From Galbula dea (Eukaryota; Chordata; Aves; Piciformes; Galbulidae): a stretch of DNA of 64,000 nucleotides. Under the pieces are notes generated by a model, which did not search any database, was not told the origin of the DNA, and was given only the letters and a program-made list of their open reading frames with translations. Shown here piece after piece: positions 51,479 to 64,000 of the stretch (position 1 is the stretch's first letter; each line of letters opens with the position of its first letter). Made by a program: the position numbers and the translations under genes. The DNA lies in NCBI GenBank assembly GCA_013399015.1, contig VWZX01010004.1, positions 682,001 through 746,000 of the forward strand, given 5' to 3'.

Positions 51479-53552
51479 CATGCCTTTAGGCAACTTCCTG
51501 ACTTAGGAAACAATGCAGAGGTTGCAGACACAGCAAATCATTAACCTACCTCAGTAAAGAAATTAATTTTTGTTTTCACTAAAGTAGTTTCTTAAGATAT
51601 ATTTCCCAGAATAGTGCTACAATCGGATAAATGTCTGGAGTCATACATAGCAAGTCCTGATGTGCAAGTGCCCAAGCTCCTTAACACAAGCTGTCACATT
51701 ATTTTAGATACATGTGAAGAGAAAACAGTGCACTAGGGAGACTTGACTTCATTTGATAAAATGAGGCATGGACAGTTAACAGTCCACAAAGATGCCTTGG
51801 TATTCTAAGGGAAGAAAACCCACAAAACTGCTGCAGAAAAGAACTATCACATATTCAGGCTACAAGCCAAATCTGGAAAACTAGGGGATGAGAACAACCT
51901 GAACTACTTTGTAGTCTAGACACAGACTCTGCATAACTCTGCTTCCCAGCAGCACAGTGAGGACATTTCTTGCTGGTTTTTGCCCACTTCTTGTTTCTAT
52001 TTCTAGATACAAAAGTTCCTGAATTCAAGGCCTACCATCATCCCATACACCTTCACTTCTTGGCCATATCATGGCTGCAGCCCTGGTCAACTGGGGTACA
52101 AAAAGCAGTGCTGTCTACCAAGGTGCAGGAGCAGACAGCATTAAGGAGGATCTCAATATGCATATACTCCTACAATGTGAGCAAGCACAGTCATTTTGTG
52201 CATGAATTAAGTCTGCATGACAATCACAAAGATCAGCTCTTCACATCTTTTAATACTAAAGCTGATAGTGCAAAATGACAGCAGATTTCATTTCTAACAT
52301 GAAGTTTTCATAGGAACATTAAGCAGCAAACTTTAATGTGGAGGATGGTGTGAATGTATTGAAAAATTTTTAAAAGCTCAGGATTACAAAGCGGAGTTGA
52401 AGGAAAAATCTTTTGTTCACTGTTTTGTAATATCTTTTGTGTACTTATCATTAATATTTAACCAAACTGTTTGAAAATAGGGCTATGCTTTACTAAGATG
52501 CATTAGGCCAAGCCATCTACCTGCAGCTTAAGTGGTAAAATACTAGAAAAAAATAGCAATTCTTACTATGGAACTTTAGTATAAATGCAGAATTATTTAA
52601 TTTGTAATTTATCTTAGCTGTACAATAACTTTTAAAACTATGAAACTAACATCAAGGTGAGAAGTTTACTTCCTTATGAAAAGAAACTGAAAATAGATTT
52701 TTTAGATAAGGAGGTGCTGAAGTGGGACTTGAGTGGTATAACATACAGAACAAAATAGTGCCAAAAATAACAGATAACTGTCCCTGAAATACATGCCTGA
52801 GAAAGATGCTAATGAAGAGTCAAAGGAAGTGCCATCTTTCATACAAGGTATGAAGGGTTCTGATCTGTGCCAGTGTGAGTGACCCTTGGTATTTATATTT
52901 TGGTAATACTGGAGTCCTTGGCCCCTGAATTTCTGATGAACCCATTTGATTTAATTGCATGTCAGCTGTTAGTTTTAGTAAAAGAACTATGACTCTACCA
53001 AACTGAATACAAACAGAGTAGTCTCATATGACAATATGTGTGCAAGGATTTTTAATTCTGGAATTTGTTTAACATTCTCTTTTTGTGTTGGTTTTTTCTT
53101 AAAAACTAAATGGTACCATCTGTATAGACCAATCTGAACTGAACTGACCCTGAACAGGAACATGAACAGAATGGACCTTCAGATAATTCACAGCACTTTG
53201 TCAAGCCTTATGATAGCTTATTTACTTCCAGATAATATGGACAGGCATTTAGTACTAGAAAACTTTAATAAACAAAAACTGAGAGGAACTGTCCTCATTT
53301 CCAAGCATTTCTTTCCACAGGGGCTTGTTTTATGGTGAAGTTTTTGGCAATACAAAGTGATAAAGAGAAGAGTCACAGGGTTTGGTTCTGAAACCAGCAT
53401 CTGTTTTCCCACTCCTGTCAAAAGCACTTACCATTGTTTAGTGTGAAGTTTGGCTTGCACACTAGCAGAGCCTATGATACAGGGTATCAGAACAAGCCTA
53501 TGAGAATTGTATATGCTGCACAGCTATCTCTGCTGTGCCTGCATGTCCAGTC

Positions 53553-53588
53553 CCACATATGCTGCTGGTTCCACATATGCTACCAGTA
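53553..53588. repeat. 18-bp imperfect tandem duplication
   Basis: CCACATATGCTGCTGGTT is followed at once by CCACATATGCTACCAGTA. The first 11 bases of the units are identical and the remainder diverges. Confidence 0.75.
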
Positions 53589-53786
53589 ATGGCAAATAAC
53601 AATCAGAGTGGCAGATGAAGAATAATTACATTTAAGGAATGAGGCAAGAGGCTGGAGAAAATCATAACATGCTGAGACATCTTTAAGGAGATGTTGGCTT
53701 CCCTACTTTGCTTTCATGCCCTCTTGGTCCTCAGAAGCTCTGCCCCCACCTCTCCTCTTTAGGCATCCTGCCTTTGGGCACTCTCC

Positions 53787-54173
53787 CTACCAGGGCTGGC
53801 AGCATGATGGGAAGTCACTGGTATGACTCAACATCCTAATTTGCTCCAAGTGCTCAGCTGCTGCTGCAAGATCAGCCTGTACACTTCTGGAGCTTGTCTT
53901 CCCTGCAGGGAAGTCAGGATAACTCGATTTGCTCCTGTCAAGGAGAAGGGTGCCAAGCCAAGAGATCTGCTTCTGTTGAGCCCTTGGCACTGAAATCAAG
54001 CCTGTGGTTCTGTCATGCCCTTTTTGTTGCTTGGATTCACAAGGAAAGGCTATAGGACTGCTTCCTCTCTCTGTAAATCTAAACTGTACCACTGTGGGAG
54101 TCTTGAACTGTGTTTTTAAACAGGCTCCCTGCTGTTCTGTGTCACATTCTTTCTTCTTCTCCTTCCACAGCAA
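53787..54173 (-). other. Unassigned 128-codon open frame in a locally GC-richer patch
   Basis: The frame is open for 128 codons on the minus strand, and the surrounding 53.68-54.0 kb is richer in G and C than the rest of the window. The translation is hydrophilic, with a basic start and a serine/alanine-rich C-terminal part. I see no signal peptide, membrane segment or family motif. No convincing splice sites, promoter or polyadenylation signal ties it into a gene. A length like this is near the chance maximum for the window, so a gene call is not justified. Confidence 0.12.
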
Positions 54174-55481
54174 TTTTATATATATTACGTTCTAAAACAG
54201 AGGGCAAACTCCAAAAATGAGCATCCTGAACACAATTTTCCAATGTTCATGGACAATTTGCTGCATTCTGCTGTGAATTTCATGACATGGAATTCAGAAA
54301 GAATTAATATTGCATTTGACCCCTCCTTGTTTTTCCCTTGTACCATCAACACTTGTGCACACACAGTATTTGAAACAAAGAAGGGGGGCTTCAAATTCCA
54401 AAATCTTACTACTTATGTATTTTTACACAAATTAAATCAACCTTGACTCCATGAAAATGCAGGCTTCAATAAAAAAATTGCAATTTTAGGAGGATAACAG
54501 ATACCACTACAACAGAAACATCAATTAATGAATACACTCATGTCCAGAGAATGATCTAATGCAGAATTTAGATTTTTTTTGTTTTTCATTCTTGGCTTTA
54601 CTTTCCAATCTTTTTGGTAATGTGAAATAAATGGCATGTTACATTAGCTTCTTGGCTTTTGCTGCTACTATGTATTTTCTTAGAGTGATAATGCTCTGCA
54701 AGAGAGCATTAAACATAATCATTAAAGGTAGGAAAAAGTTAAAATTCAAAGGAACCTTTTTGTCTTTTAGTTCCTCATTCTTTACCAGATACACACATAC
54801 CTCTATATATATTGGAGGCAGTGAAGTAAAGATTTTCTTTGATTTAATTTCAAGAAAAACGTCAAACAGAGAGAAGCAGCCACTACCCTTCCCTAGACAT
54901 CAAAGCTATTTTCTACAGAAGGGTCTCTGCTCAGCCAAAAATATAGTCTGTTTCCATAGTCTGCAAAAGCTTAGAGAGAAAGAAAGAAAAATAAAAATCA
55001 CTTTTCATGGCCAGGTACCAATTTCTGCAGGATGAAAGATGAAAGCATTTTTGGTTGAATCAACCAGTATCTTTTAATTAGTAGTATTTCCAAAAGTGCC
55101 TAGCTTTCTCTAGGAACACAGGTCTCGGTCACTGACTTCAATTTTGCAACAAAAATTAGACTGACTTAGTGACATCTTTCAAAAAAATAGGTCAATTTTT
55201 CTTTCATAAAAAATGCAAGAAAACCTGACTTTCAAGTCATTTGGCCTTTTATTATAATACATTACATCTCATGCACTGTCTTGATGACATTTACTCTTTC
55301 TCATGCAGGATCCCACAGTATGTATGAGTTGTCCGAAGTTCAAAGAGGGCAATCATTAAAATTTGACATTTATGTCAATGTGTACACAGGGAGTTTACCT
55401 TTTCATTAGCTGCATATATATTTTTTTTTTTTCTGGTGGAAATAGCTGAATATGAAGTCGTGAAAGACTTAAGAGTGATTT

Positions 55482-55545
55482 CATGTGATCCCAGTTGAGA
55501 CTAATGGGTAATTGTACATGATCGCAACTGAGATTACTGGCTAAA
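55482..55545. repeat. About 33-bp imperfect tandem duplication
   Basis: Unit one (55482-55516) starts CATGTGATCCCAGTTGAGAC and unit two (55517-55545) starts CATGATCGCAACTGAGATTA. They share TGATC, CA, CTGAGA/TTGAGA, and end TGGGTAA or TGGCTAA. Divergence of several bases and a 2-bp gap indicate an old local duplication. Confidence 0.65.
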
Positions 55546-56916
55546 GGAACTGATTAAAAATGTTTTGTGGTGTTGTTATTTGCTGAGTTGTCAGGAGGTG
55601 TTGAGTCATGCTGTGAGAAGTTTGAGTGCTGAATCCTCTGCTGTCATGTACAGAAATGTCACATTATATTACACAGCACGCAGAATCCAGTTTAAAAAAT
55701 TCTTTGCACCTAAGACAGTAGTTTGGTAAACAAAACCTATCAACTTCACTAACCTGCCTCTCCTTCCAATTCTATGTTATTTTTCATGCCTGATAAGCTC
55801 AGATTTTTTCCATGCACAAGTCCTAACAGATGTCTTTCTCCAGAAGAACAAACTGATTTTAACAGTGTAAGGATGTGAGTGTGGTCAGCCAAGACTATTT
55901 CACTCCATAACGGGTTCCATGAAGGTACAGTTTGGGCCAGTGTATTGTGCCCTTACATGTTTTCCCATCTCTCTCTTCAGAAATACACAATTTAATTTTA
56001 GTTATTGTATTTATATAAAGATCTGTATTTCATCTATGATAGAAATAGCTATTCTGAAAGTTCTTTTATATTCATATGTGTGCATAATTATTACAGTAAA
56101 TTATTAAAAACTGCCCAAAACAGGGGAAGAATTTTAAAAGGTCTGTGACTGCAGGTAAAGGCTTCAGTTTTTCAGCTTCCCTCTGCTCCTTTTACTATCC
56201 AACCATCAGCTTCTAATGTTCTGCTGATAGCCACCTTTCAGATTTCTATACATGTCTTAAAGACAATTACTGAATTTACCCAATGAGCTGGACTAGGAGC
56301 ATCCTAATAGGAGTGTGAAAGGCTAACAAGCTGGAAGCCTTTGAGGTGGCATCAGTGTCTCACATCACTTGATGTCACTGAGTTGAAAAAATTCTTATTA
56401 ATTCAAGAAGGCACACACCCATGGCTTCTCCTTTCAGGCATTCCCTTCAACTAAGGCTAGATAGTTAAGGTCTTATATTTCAGATGTGGGAAGTGAGCTG
56501 AAATGTCAGAATTCACTCTCAGGAACTTCACAAACAAGGTGTTTTTGTTGCAAGGAGTAGGGGGAGAAAATGCCTTATTCCCCAAACACCTATTTATAAT
56601 TATTTCTTTTTTAATAAAGGGAATGTCATCTCCAGCCTCTTTCTATCTATAATCTGATTAAGGTGTTGATGAAAAGATAAGACTTCTTTTAAAGATTATT
56701 CTTTCTTGGAAGCACCAAGTGTGATGCAGCTCTTACTCTGTCATATATGGTCTGACAATGCTCAGTTGTGAGGAAAGACATCCCTCTCCTTGTTCAGCCT
56801 GGGAAACTGCTAAAATCTGTGAAAATAGTCCAGGATTTAACTTCTCAGAGCTGATAGCCTCCTAGCACTGGAGCAGAGTCAAGTGTCCTCACTCCCCACC
56901 AGGCTGAGCCATCCTT

Positions 56917-56995
56917 TCTGAATTACTTCACTGATATCAACTGGATTATTACAGGTACCACTTGGTGTGAGCCACAACAACAGAACTCAGCCCAG
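56917..56995 (+). repeat. Ancient amniote interspersed repeat fragment (unnamed)
   Basis: TTCTGAATTACTTCACTGAT, ATCAACTGGATTATTACAGG, then CTTGGTGTGAG and AACAGAACTCAGCCCA is the best preserved copy here of the old repeat group also suspected at 38.2, 39.2 and 44.3 kb. It shows the hallmark order: near-TTCACTGATTTCAA, ATTACA, GGTGTGAG, AGAACTCGGCCCA. Confidence 0.55.
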
Positions 56996-59900
56996 AGCTT
57001 CTGTTAATAATCATTAACAACAGTAATAATCAGTCCACCAATTTTTATGTTCAGTAAAACTGTGTGTACCCATTATCACAAAAAGAATAATACGGTAATG
57101 AATATCAACATTGCTACAAGCCAGGAAGGGTTTAGAAGCACACAGCAATGCAATGTGATAACCTAGGATAGCAAGTAAAGGTTGTATAGGTGTCTCTGAA
57201 AGTATCATTTGCACAGAGTCTGCCTACTGAAATCGGATATTAAAGAAAGATGCCAGTCCTGGTATCTGGTATAGAAACCTGTGTAAAGGCCTGGATTGAA
57301 GACTGATGCAGAGCAAAGAGTGCCACCTACAGAATTACTAGGAATATTTACCTCAATACATTAGAGGCCCTTTCCATTTGCAGACCATCTATGATGATCA
57401 GTTAGCACCGTCTGGTGAGATGAAATCCAAGCTGCAGTGCTCTCAGAGCCAATACATTAATAGGAAAGCAAAGTAATGTAAGAGCAAAGCTGCTAAACAC
57501 TAGAGATGTTTGAAAAATTTGCTAATACCACAGCTATAAGAAATAACCTTAGCAGCCCAGAACAAGCCTGCTTTGGATGTACAGTTTTCCCATGTGTTTG
57601 ACATCATAATACAGCACATTCAATACTCACACAGAACCCACAAACCAGCACAGGAGAAAACCTTAGAAGTACTACTGCTGCAGTTTTACCTTCATAAGGG
57701 CATTCTGGACTACAAGCTCTCAATGAAAAGAAGCACAGAAGTTAACATCTATACATTTTTTCCCGTTCTTCCTCCATTAGTCAAAGTCCAGAAATATGCT
57801 GCTCAGTAAGGTTAACTGGATGGCAGCTTCTGTGGTAGCTAGAGGGTAGTTGGCAGTTCATAAGCAGATGGTAGGTTAAATAGTCTCAGCTGGTAGGAGT
57901 TTTTGCTTTGGCCTTTACTGCTTCCCTTCAGACTAATATATGACCATATTGCAACAAGGAAGATTTTACATAGTGGCCAGAAACCACAACAGGTATTCCT
58001 TATCCACATACAAATATTTTCCTATCCAGCCCATAACCTGCTGTCATCCATTTAATGATGACCGTAGAGACAATGATAGTAATGAGGCAGGACTGTGAGT
58101 CCCAAAGTCTATTATGAAATATATTTGTTCTGGGGGTGGTAATACTCATGTATTGGTTCTACAATAAAAAATGAGAGAAGGGTGCTGTGGTAAGGGAGAG
58201 AGGAAAAAATAGATCTTTCCTTTGGTATGTGAGATTTGTAAAAAGTTTTAAACCTCTTGCTTTTTGTGTGTCATATGGCTTGCATATCCTGAAAAATCAG
58301 ACTACTTGGGGCTGAACCTGATCAGTCTGCTCAGCTACTGTGTGTCTGCCAAGGTTTGAGCCAACAACATATTGCAAGAGCCAGTGCAGTAATTATACAA
58401 TCTGATCTCTGCACGCTACCAAAATAAACTCATAGCTAATGATGGCAGTGCTACCACCATTTAGCAGGTTGAAGAAGTATGCCATATTTAATGCCTCCTC
58501 ATGAGATCACTTTCCTAATCTGAAAGGGAGTTAAGACACTTAGAAATGTGCAGCTACTCCTTTCTGCTGTTTTGAAAATGCTCTTGGCCATATTGGGCCT
58601 CTCTGCTCTATCCCTCAAATAAACAGAAAAGCTGCTTTCACAGCTCATCTCCAGATATAAAATTACTTTCATGGTGGCTGAGCACTTTCTGCTATCCAAA
58701 TTTCTCACAAAAAACATTGCTTTCATTTTCTTTTGCTACTGAGCTGAACAAAGATAAAAGGAGTCAAATAAAGACTATTGATTTAATGTTATCATTTCTC
58801 ATTCTTCTCCTTAGAAGCATTGTTTGTGTATTTTATACCAACATATGCAGCAGCAGAAATGCTGCAAACAAGTCAGCTCGTGACTCTGCAGGCTTGAGTT
58901 ATCAGCAGCCACCTGTGCTGTATGCTGTACTGAGGAATTAGTGATTTGGAAAATTATCCAATCCATATTATCAAATCAAGGGAAAGATCTACTGTTTACA
59001 ATCACTCTCTCAGAGCTTGGTGCTGGTTCTGCTTGCATTTGATAAAATTCAGCTAGTGGAACCACAGCACTAGCCCTTTACTATGAGAGTTCATTGGGCT
59101 TTAGAAGTATATTCTCAATGCCACAAAATATGACAGAATTATTACTAGGGAGTAATTATTATGGGTTTTTTCATCTCACTTTAAACCTAGGTTATATAAC
59201 TGAGAAGTTAACAGTTACATTCCCCTTCCCACCATGCATACAAACCCAGATAAAAGGAAAGTTTGAAATTTGATGTAGCAAAAGCTAAAATCCTCTGTGA
59301 TGGTAATGATAAGAAAACAGCAGTTTTCTCACATGTTTACACATATGTATAGACTTATCATGAAGTGACTTCTCAAGACCCAAAATTTGAGCAGTCATGT
59401 GGCCTTACAGATACCTTTCCAAAAGTATGTTTTAATGAAGGGCAGAAAAATGAGTTCATGGCTAGAGATTTTAGTTCTAGCCTTTCTAAACCTAGAACCT
59501 TGGAAAAACATCTGGCATAGCTGATGGCTCAACACCTAAAATCTGTGCAATGCAAAATACTGCAGATTTTATTTGAAAGAAGCTTCAATAACTGGAGTAA
59601 TTTTTCTTGAAAAAACCCTGAAATTATCACTCAGTTACAAGACTTGAAGACAGAAAAATCAAAACAGTGAAAGCCACCAGATACACTTCATGAATGCAGA
59701 ACACCTATCAACATTGTGGAAACAATTGGATGTGTTACAGTTTTCAGAACAATAGAGTTGACATTAATATAACTAAGTAGAGAACTTATGCTTTACCATG
59801 TATTTTATGACAGACTGGGAATAAAAACAGGCTAACACAGCTCCTCGGTTAGGACAGACACCTCAGGCTGTGGTGAAACATGACCTTTATAGATATCTAG

Positions 59901-62900
59901 CAAAAAAACCCCAAAACATTTGAGAAACAGATATAACATCATGACCTTTTTAGATACACAGCATAAAACATCTAAGGGGAAAATCCTGCCCCTTTTCCTT
60001 TCTACCAGAGAAGCCACGGACACAGCAGGAACTGCCCAAGGGGCTGGTGGTGGTACCAGGAGTCACAGGATTTACTGAATCCCCAAACGACAGTAATGGT
60101 GGGGCTGATTACGCTTAACTTTGCCTCCTACATGAATGTTATTTAGGCCTTCTCTGTAGTTGCTGGAGGTAGGCAAGTATCTCCAGAAGTGGACACAGAA
60201 GCCAAGGCTTAGCATTGCAGTGAAAGTGCAGAATAATCGGTACCTTTTCTTCTTAGAGGAAAATAATCTTATAAAACCGCAATTACTTCTCTGACAAATT
60301 TTTGTTTTCTTCTCTCCCATCAAAAATCATAAAAAGCAAAGCAGAGGTTATTTCATTAAATCTGAGAAATTAAAGATGTAGCATTGCTAATCATTGTGTT
60401 TTGCTGCTCCTATGGTCCTACCACAGACAATCAGATTCCAGATACAGTCTGTAGGGTATTTTGAGCAGAAGAGCGCCAGAAGTGTTATTGAACTTTCAAA
60501 GGAGAAATTCTGGAGGAATGACAGCCCAAAGGCTAATAAGAATTTGAAAAACAGAAACGAAATAAAATCCCCAGGAAGGAATGGTACTACTCACAGAAAA
60601 ATTAAGAAGCTATCAAAAGGCATGATGAAGAAAGCAGGAAGAATAAATTCTTAATGGCAAGATCCAAGAGGCTAGCTAAATTAGATGGAAATTAATTAAA
60701 ATCTGGAACTAAAGTGTTTGGTAGAGCCCCAATGGAAGTATAAGCCACAGCCAACATTCTGAAACACTAAAATCCAAGAGTCTAAAATAAGAGACACTTT
60801 GAGGACATCAGAATGAGGAGGATAAGAAAAATTTGCTCATGGCCATCAAAGGATAACGAAGCAGTTAAGGAAGAGAAAAGTCCATCTGAAAAACTAAACA
60901 GTGAAACAGCAGACCCTTGCACCTTTCCACTAACTAAGATGAAATACTATCAAAATGGATGTGCCAGGTGTTCTGGAACAAATAGCAGGTGTCCAAAGCT
61001 CATCTACAAGTTCTCTAAGCTGTTTATAAAATGTGCTCTCTCTGCTGCTTCTGATATGTGCAGCATGCTGCAGCTACATTTCAAATCAGTCCAGAGCTAT
61101 AGAATCAATGCAGGGAATTACTGACCAGTGGATGTAAATGAGAGTTCAAATCAGAAAAACATTTGGAGGATGATGATAATAAAGGGGTTAATCAATGCTG
61201 TTTCTGTTTAGGAACACCATGTCTTCTCTCTTCAGATTATAGTCTGTTATTTTCTAGAAGAGCCATCTTCAATGCCTCCTACCCCTGGTTTTCTCTACCC
61301 TCACATATTGTGTAATGCCATTACAACTACCTTGCCATTTTAATTGAGTATTATTTGCTGAATTAGATTACAATTAAAAGAAACATCCTTCTAAATTATT
61401 ATATATAAGATATTTTAAAATCACATTGTATAACTTAGCTCCCATATTGTTTACTACAGAAGAAGCAGTGATAGAGCAAAACAGAAAAAAAACAATAAAA
61501 GACATCTTTAAGTTTGGTTTAGTGTTGAAGAAAACATGTCTTAGAACTACAATCTTAGAAACCTTATGATATGTTGATAAAATAGTGAATAAAGAAGAAC
61601 CTTTTGACATACTTTATTTAGATTGCCAAAATGATTTTTCAAGGTCCCTTTATAAGAGATGAAAACAGATAGAGAGTTCTGAAGAAAAAAGGAAAACACT
61701 GCCTCAGACCAACAAATGGCCAGAAGAGAAAAAAACAAAGAATATGATTAAACAGTGTGTTTTTATCATGGTGAAATGTTAATGACAGGGCATTTTGTGG
61801 TTACTTTCTAGGTCACTGGCTATTTAATAGATTCATTAATAATCTAGAAAGGGATGGTGTGTAAGTAGGCAGCGAAACAGGAACATAGTAATTTTTCAGG
61901 TTATTCAGGACAGAGAGGACAGTGAGTTCAGAGTTTTGCCAGAATATAGGTTTGTCTCTTTTTGACAATTTTGTCTTAAGTTATCACCAACTAATATGTT
62001 TTAAAACCCACAGGGATGTTTAATATAGAATACAATAGTTTTATCATCACTTAATTCTTTATGAACTAGAAAATATCTTGCTTTCACCAGCTAAGCCCAT
62101 GTATTACAGATATTTTTTTGTTTTGTTTTCTTTATTCTTTCAGAAATTTTCTGAGAAAACAATGTAAAATTAGCAGCAACACTAATTAAGCTATCAAAAG
62201 CAAATAGCAAGAAACTCCAGAAATTAAGCTTAATCCAATAATGTAGGTTCATCAATACTGAGTTTATACACACTTTCTATTTTTTCTTTGCCCTTTAAAA
62301 ACTGATACTCCTCATTTGGCCTATCCTCCTTTCCAGGAAAGGGAAAGAATAGAATACATTTTTAAAATACATTTTCATTCTCCTAGAAATTAAATACAAA
62401 TAACAGCCTTTTTAAATAAATCAAAATGAATAATGAAAATTATCCTTTTCTTGCCAGATTTCTAAGACAGCTTTAAACTTTTATACTTAATATCACCTAG
62501 AACTTCATTTTTGTGGAAATATTCACAAAAGGTTAGTCTTACAATGGAAGGTTTTTGAGATTCCCTGCATTCCATCCTATGTGAATGCTCAGGTATTATA
62601 CCTAATTTCTGTGTCCTTCACAACCCTAAGAAGAGAAAAATTGTCAAGTTCTTGAAATCAGCACAGCAGCCATACACTGTATACAAGTGTGGAATCATAA
62701 GGCTCTGTCTTAAGGTCAGTGCAGCTTATGGTAATGAATATGGAAAGGTTACTATTGTTGTCTTTTGTTGATTTCTCCTCAAAAAAATGCAAAGAACAAA
62801 AAGGTCACTAAGCAATGTTTCTAAGCTACTTTGGAATTTACTAATCTATCACTGAGGAAAGCAAAAAAGGGTTAATAAAATATACTCTGGACACAGAAAA

Positions 62901-64000
62901 TCAGATTAGAAGTGGCATTTCACTGTGAAACCTTCTTTAGATAGATTAAAAATAGCCCCAAAATAAGAAAGGGAAGCTACTTTCAGACTTTGATCACTAA
63001 ATAAGTGTTTACGAACCAAATAAAGCTTTTTAAAGTACAATGCTGGAGCACCATAACACATCATTGAGGAATACATCTGTGACAGTGGAGCTGACATCTA
63101 GTACTGAATGTAATGAATGCCAGATGCAACAATTCTATGACAATTTTTCTTGTCCAGTTGAGCAAAAGAAATTACTGTACATTGAGTTCTGTAGACCAAG
63201 TCTGTACCAGAAGTGACTGAAAAAGCAAGCAGGGTGGCAATGGAATGGCAAGAAGAGACTCTAGCATGCTGAACTGAATTACCAACAGAGAGATATCCAG
63301 GAAGAATACAAACTTGCATTGTCAAGCTTAGGTAGCAAAGTGTTAGAATTGGAAGCCCTGTCAAAGGTATTCTGGGCTTGCAGGTTGGCTAAGTGACAAA
63401 AGGACTAGGACTGTGCAAAGCATGTCCAAAGGCACTGCTCATTCTTGGGCTTGGGTTGGAAAAAACTTAGATGCAATCTAAGTTTAAAACTATGTTGCTC
63501 TCCTCTGACATGCTTTTGCCCTAAACAAATTAAAAATGGTTTTCAAGTCATTATTTGGTTGCTGCCAGTGTCTTCAAGTTGAGGGTTTGCAAATAAGTCA
63601 GATCTACTGTAGAAACCCCGGGTGATACCTAGGAGCTCTAGAACCAGGAGATGATCTGACAGAAGGATAAACATGTATTTTGATCTCAATGTACAGAGCT
63701 GATGATAGAGAGCCAGAAATGCATTCTGAAGTGCACTTCAGGTGCTATCTGGAATAGCATGAATAAAAGGTAAAATTTTACTGAGAAGAATTACTAAGAA
63801 ACTAATTGTGTTTCTATGTGGATATTTCCATATGTGTCAACTCAACACACACATAGATTCTGAATTATTACATATAGTTATACTTCTGTGGTTCCCTCAT
63901 ATTGTGTGGCCCTTTAGCTTTGCAGTAACTTGTCTACAGTATTTGTGCAGCGTGATGACAGAGTGGAAGCAGCAGCATAATCTTGACATTTTGGCATTAC

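Larger units (their letters stand above)
47401..64000. other. Gene-free unique sequence
   Basis: No exon, RNA gene or large repeat was recognised. Contents include a POU palindrome (48964), (ATG)n (50746), the N gap with duplicated flanks (51361-51478), short tandem duplications (53553, 55482) and an old repeat fragment (56917). The longest frames of the window lie here (128 codons at 53787-54173, -; 134 codons at 54631-55035, +), both unrecognised. A purine-rich stretch covers roughly 60480-60910. Confidence 0.5.

Noticed and set aside
54631..55035. 134-codon plus-strand open frame, the longest in the window
   Set aside because: No family motif, no splice or promoter support, and about one frame of this length is expected by chance in six frames of AT-rich 64 kb.
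55757..55790. CCTTCCAATTCTATGTTATT as a plus-strand CR1 3' end
   Set aside because: Only about 15 bases match and no CR1 sequence precedes them.
60394..61124. Two consecutive plus-strand frames (86 and 103 codons) in a purine-rich stretch
   Set aside because: Lysine-rich translation follows from the A/G-rich composition; the frames differ in phase and show no domain or splice signal joining them.
1..64000. CRISPR array, operon, phage or plasmid system
   Set aside because: No direct-repeat/spacer array, no dense coding and no prokaryotic features; the CR1 repeats show a bird-like vertebrate genome.

Overview
The window looks like ordinary non-coding nuclear DNA from a bird. The main evidence is interspersed repeats rather than genes. 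Several decayed fragments of CR1-type LINEs are present, some with the typical avian CR1 3' end (tandem copies of an octamer close to ATTCTATG, next to a GGTCCCTTCC-type block). There are also a few very old vertebrate or amniote repeats (MIR/CORE-SINE-like, tRNA-SINE-like, and a turtle/bird-type CR1 end). No Alu, B1, or young L1 was recognised. The DNA is AT-rich by eye, CpG-poor, and has no CpG island. I could not identify the species or the chromosomal locus.

No protein-coding exon, tRNA, rRNA, CRISPR array, operon or prokaryotic feature could be supported. The longest open frames are 134 codons (54631-55035, +) and 128 codons (53787-54173, -). By a rough estimate, about one frame of this length is expected by chance in 64 kb of six-frame AT-rich sequence. 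None carries a protein family I recognise, except where a frame crosses a CR1 remnant. The window is best read as intergenic sequence or part of a very large intron.

Layout. 0-8 kb: unique sequence with a short CR1 end (3.3 kb), a pair of AP-1-like sites (5.03 and 5.09 kb), and a striking A26/C21 homopolymer junction (6.81-6.85 kb), followed by a CR1 fragment (7.77-8.03 kb). 12.65-13.07 kb: a plus-strand CR1 3' portion. 15.4-15.6 kb: an island of about 17% GC. 20.8-21.5 kb: a minus-strand CR1 reverse-transcriptase fragment. 27.06-27.22 kb: a small CpG-denser patch. 30.04 kb: an ancient CR1 end. 33.4 kb: a tRNA-SINE-like remnant. 38-57 kb: scattered short fragments of an old amniote repeat, with MIR-like elements at 43.4 and 47.0-47.4 kb. 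48.96 kb: a perfect octamer (POU) palindrome. 51.41 kb: a single N flanked by a near-exact duplication, most likely an assembly join between two alleles. The last 10 kb is unremarkable.

I found no previously undescribed biological system. The items most worth checking are the N-flanking duplication, the apparently split MIR, the homopolymer junction, and the two candidate regulatory motifs. Repeat identities come from memory of the families; no database search was run.
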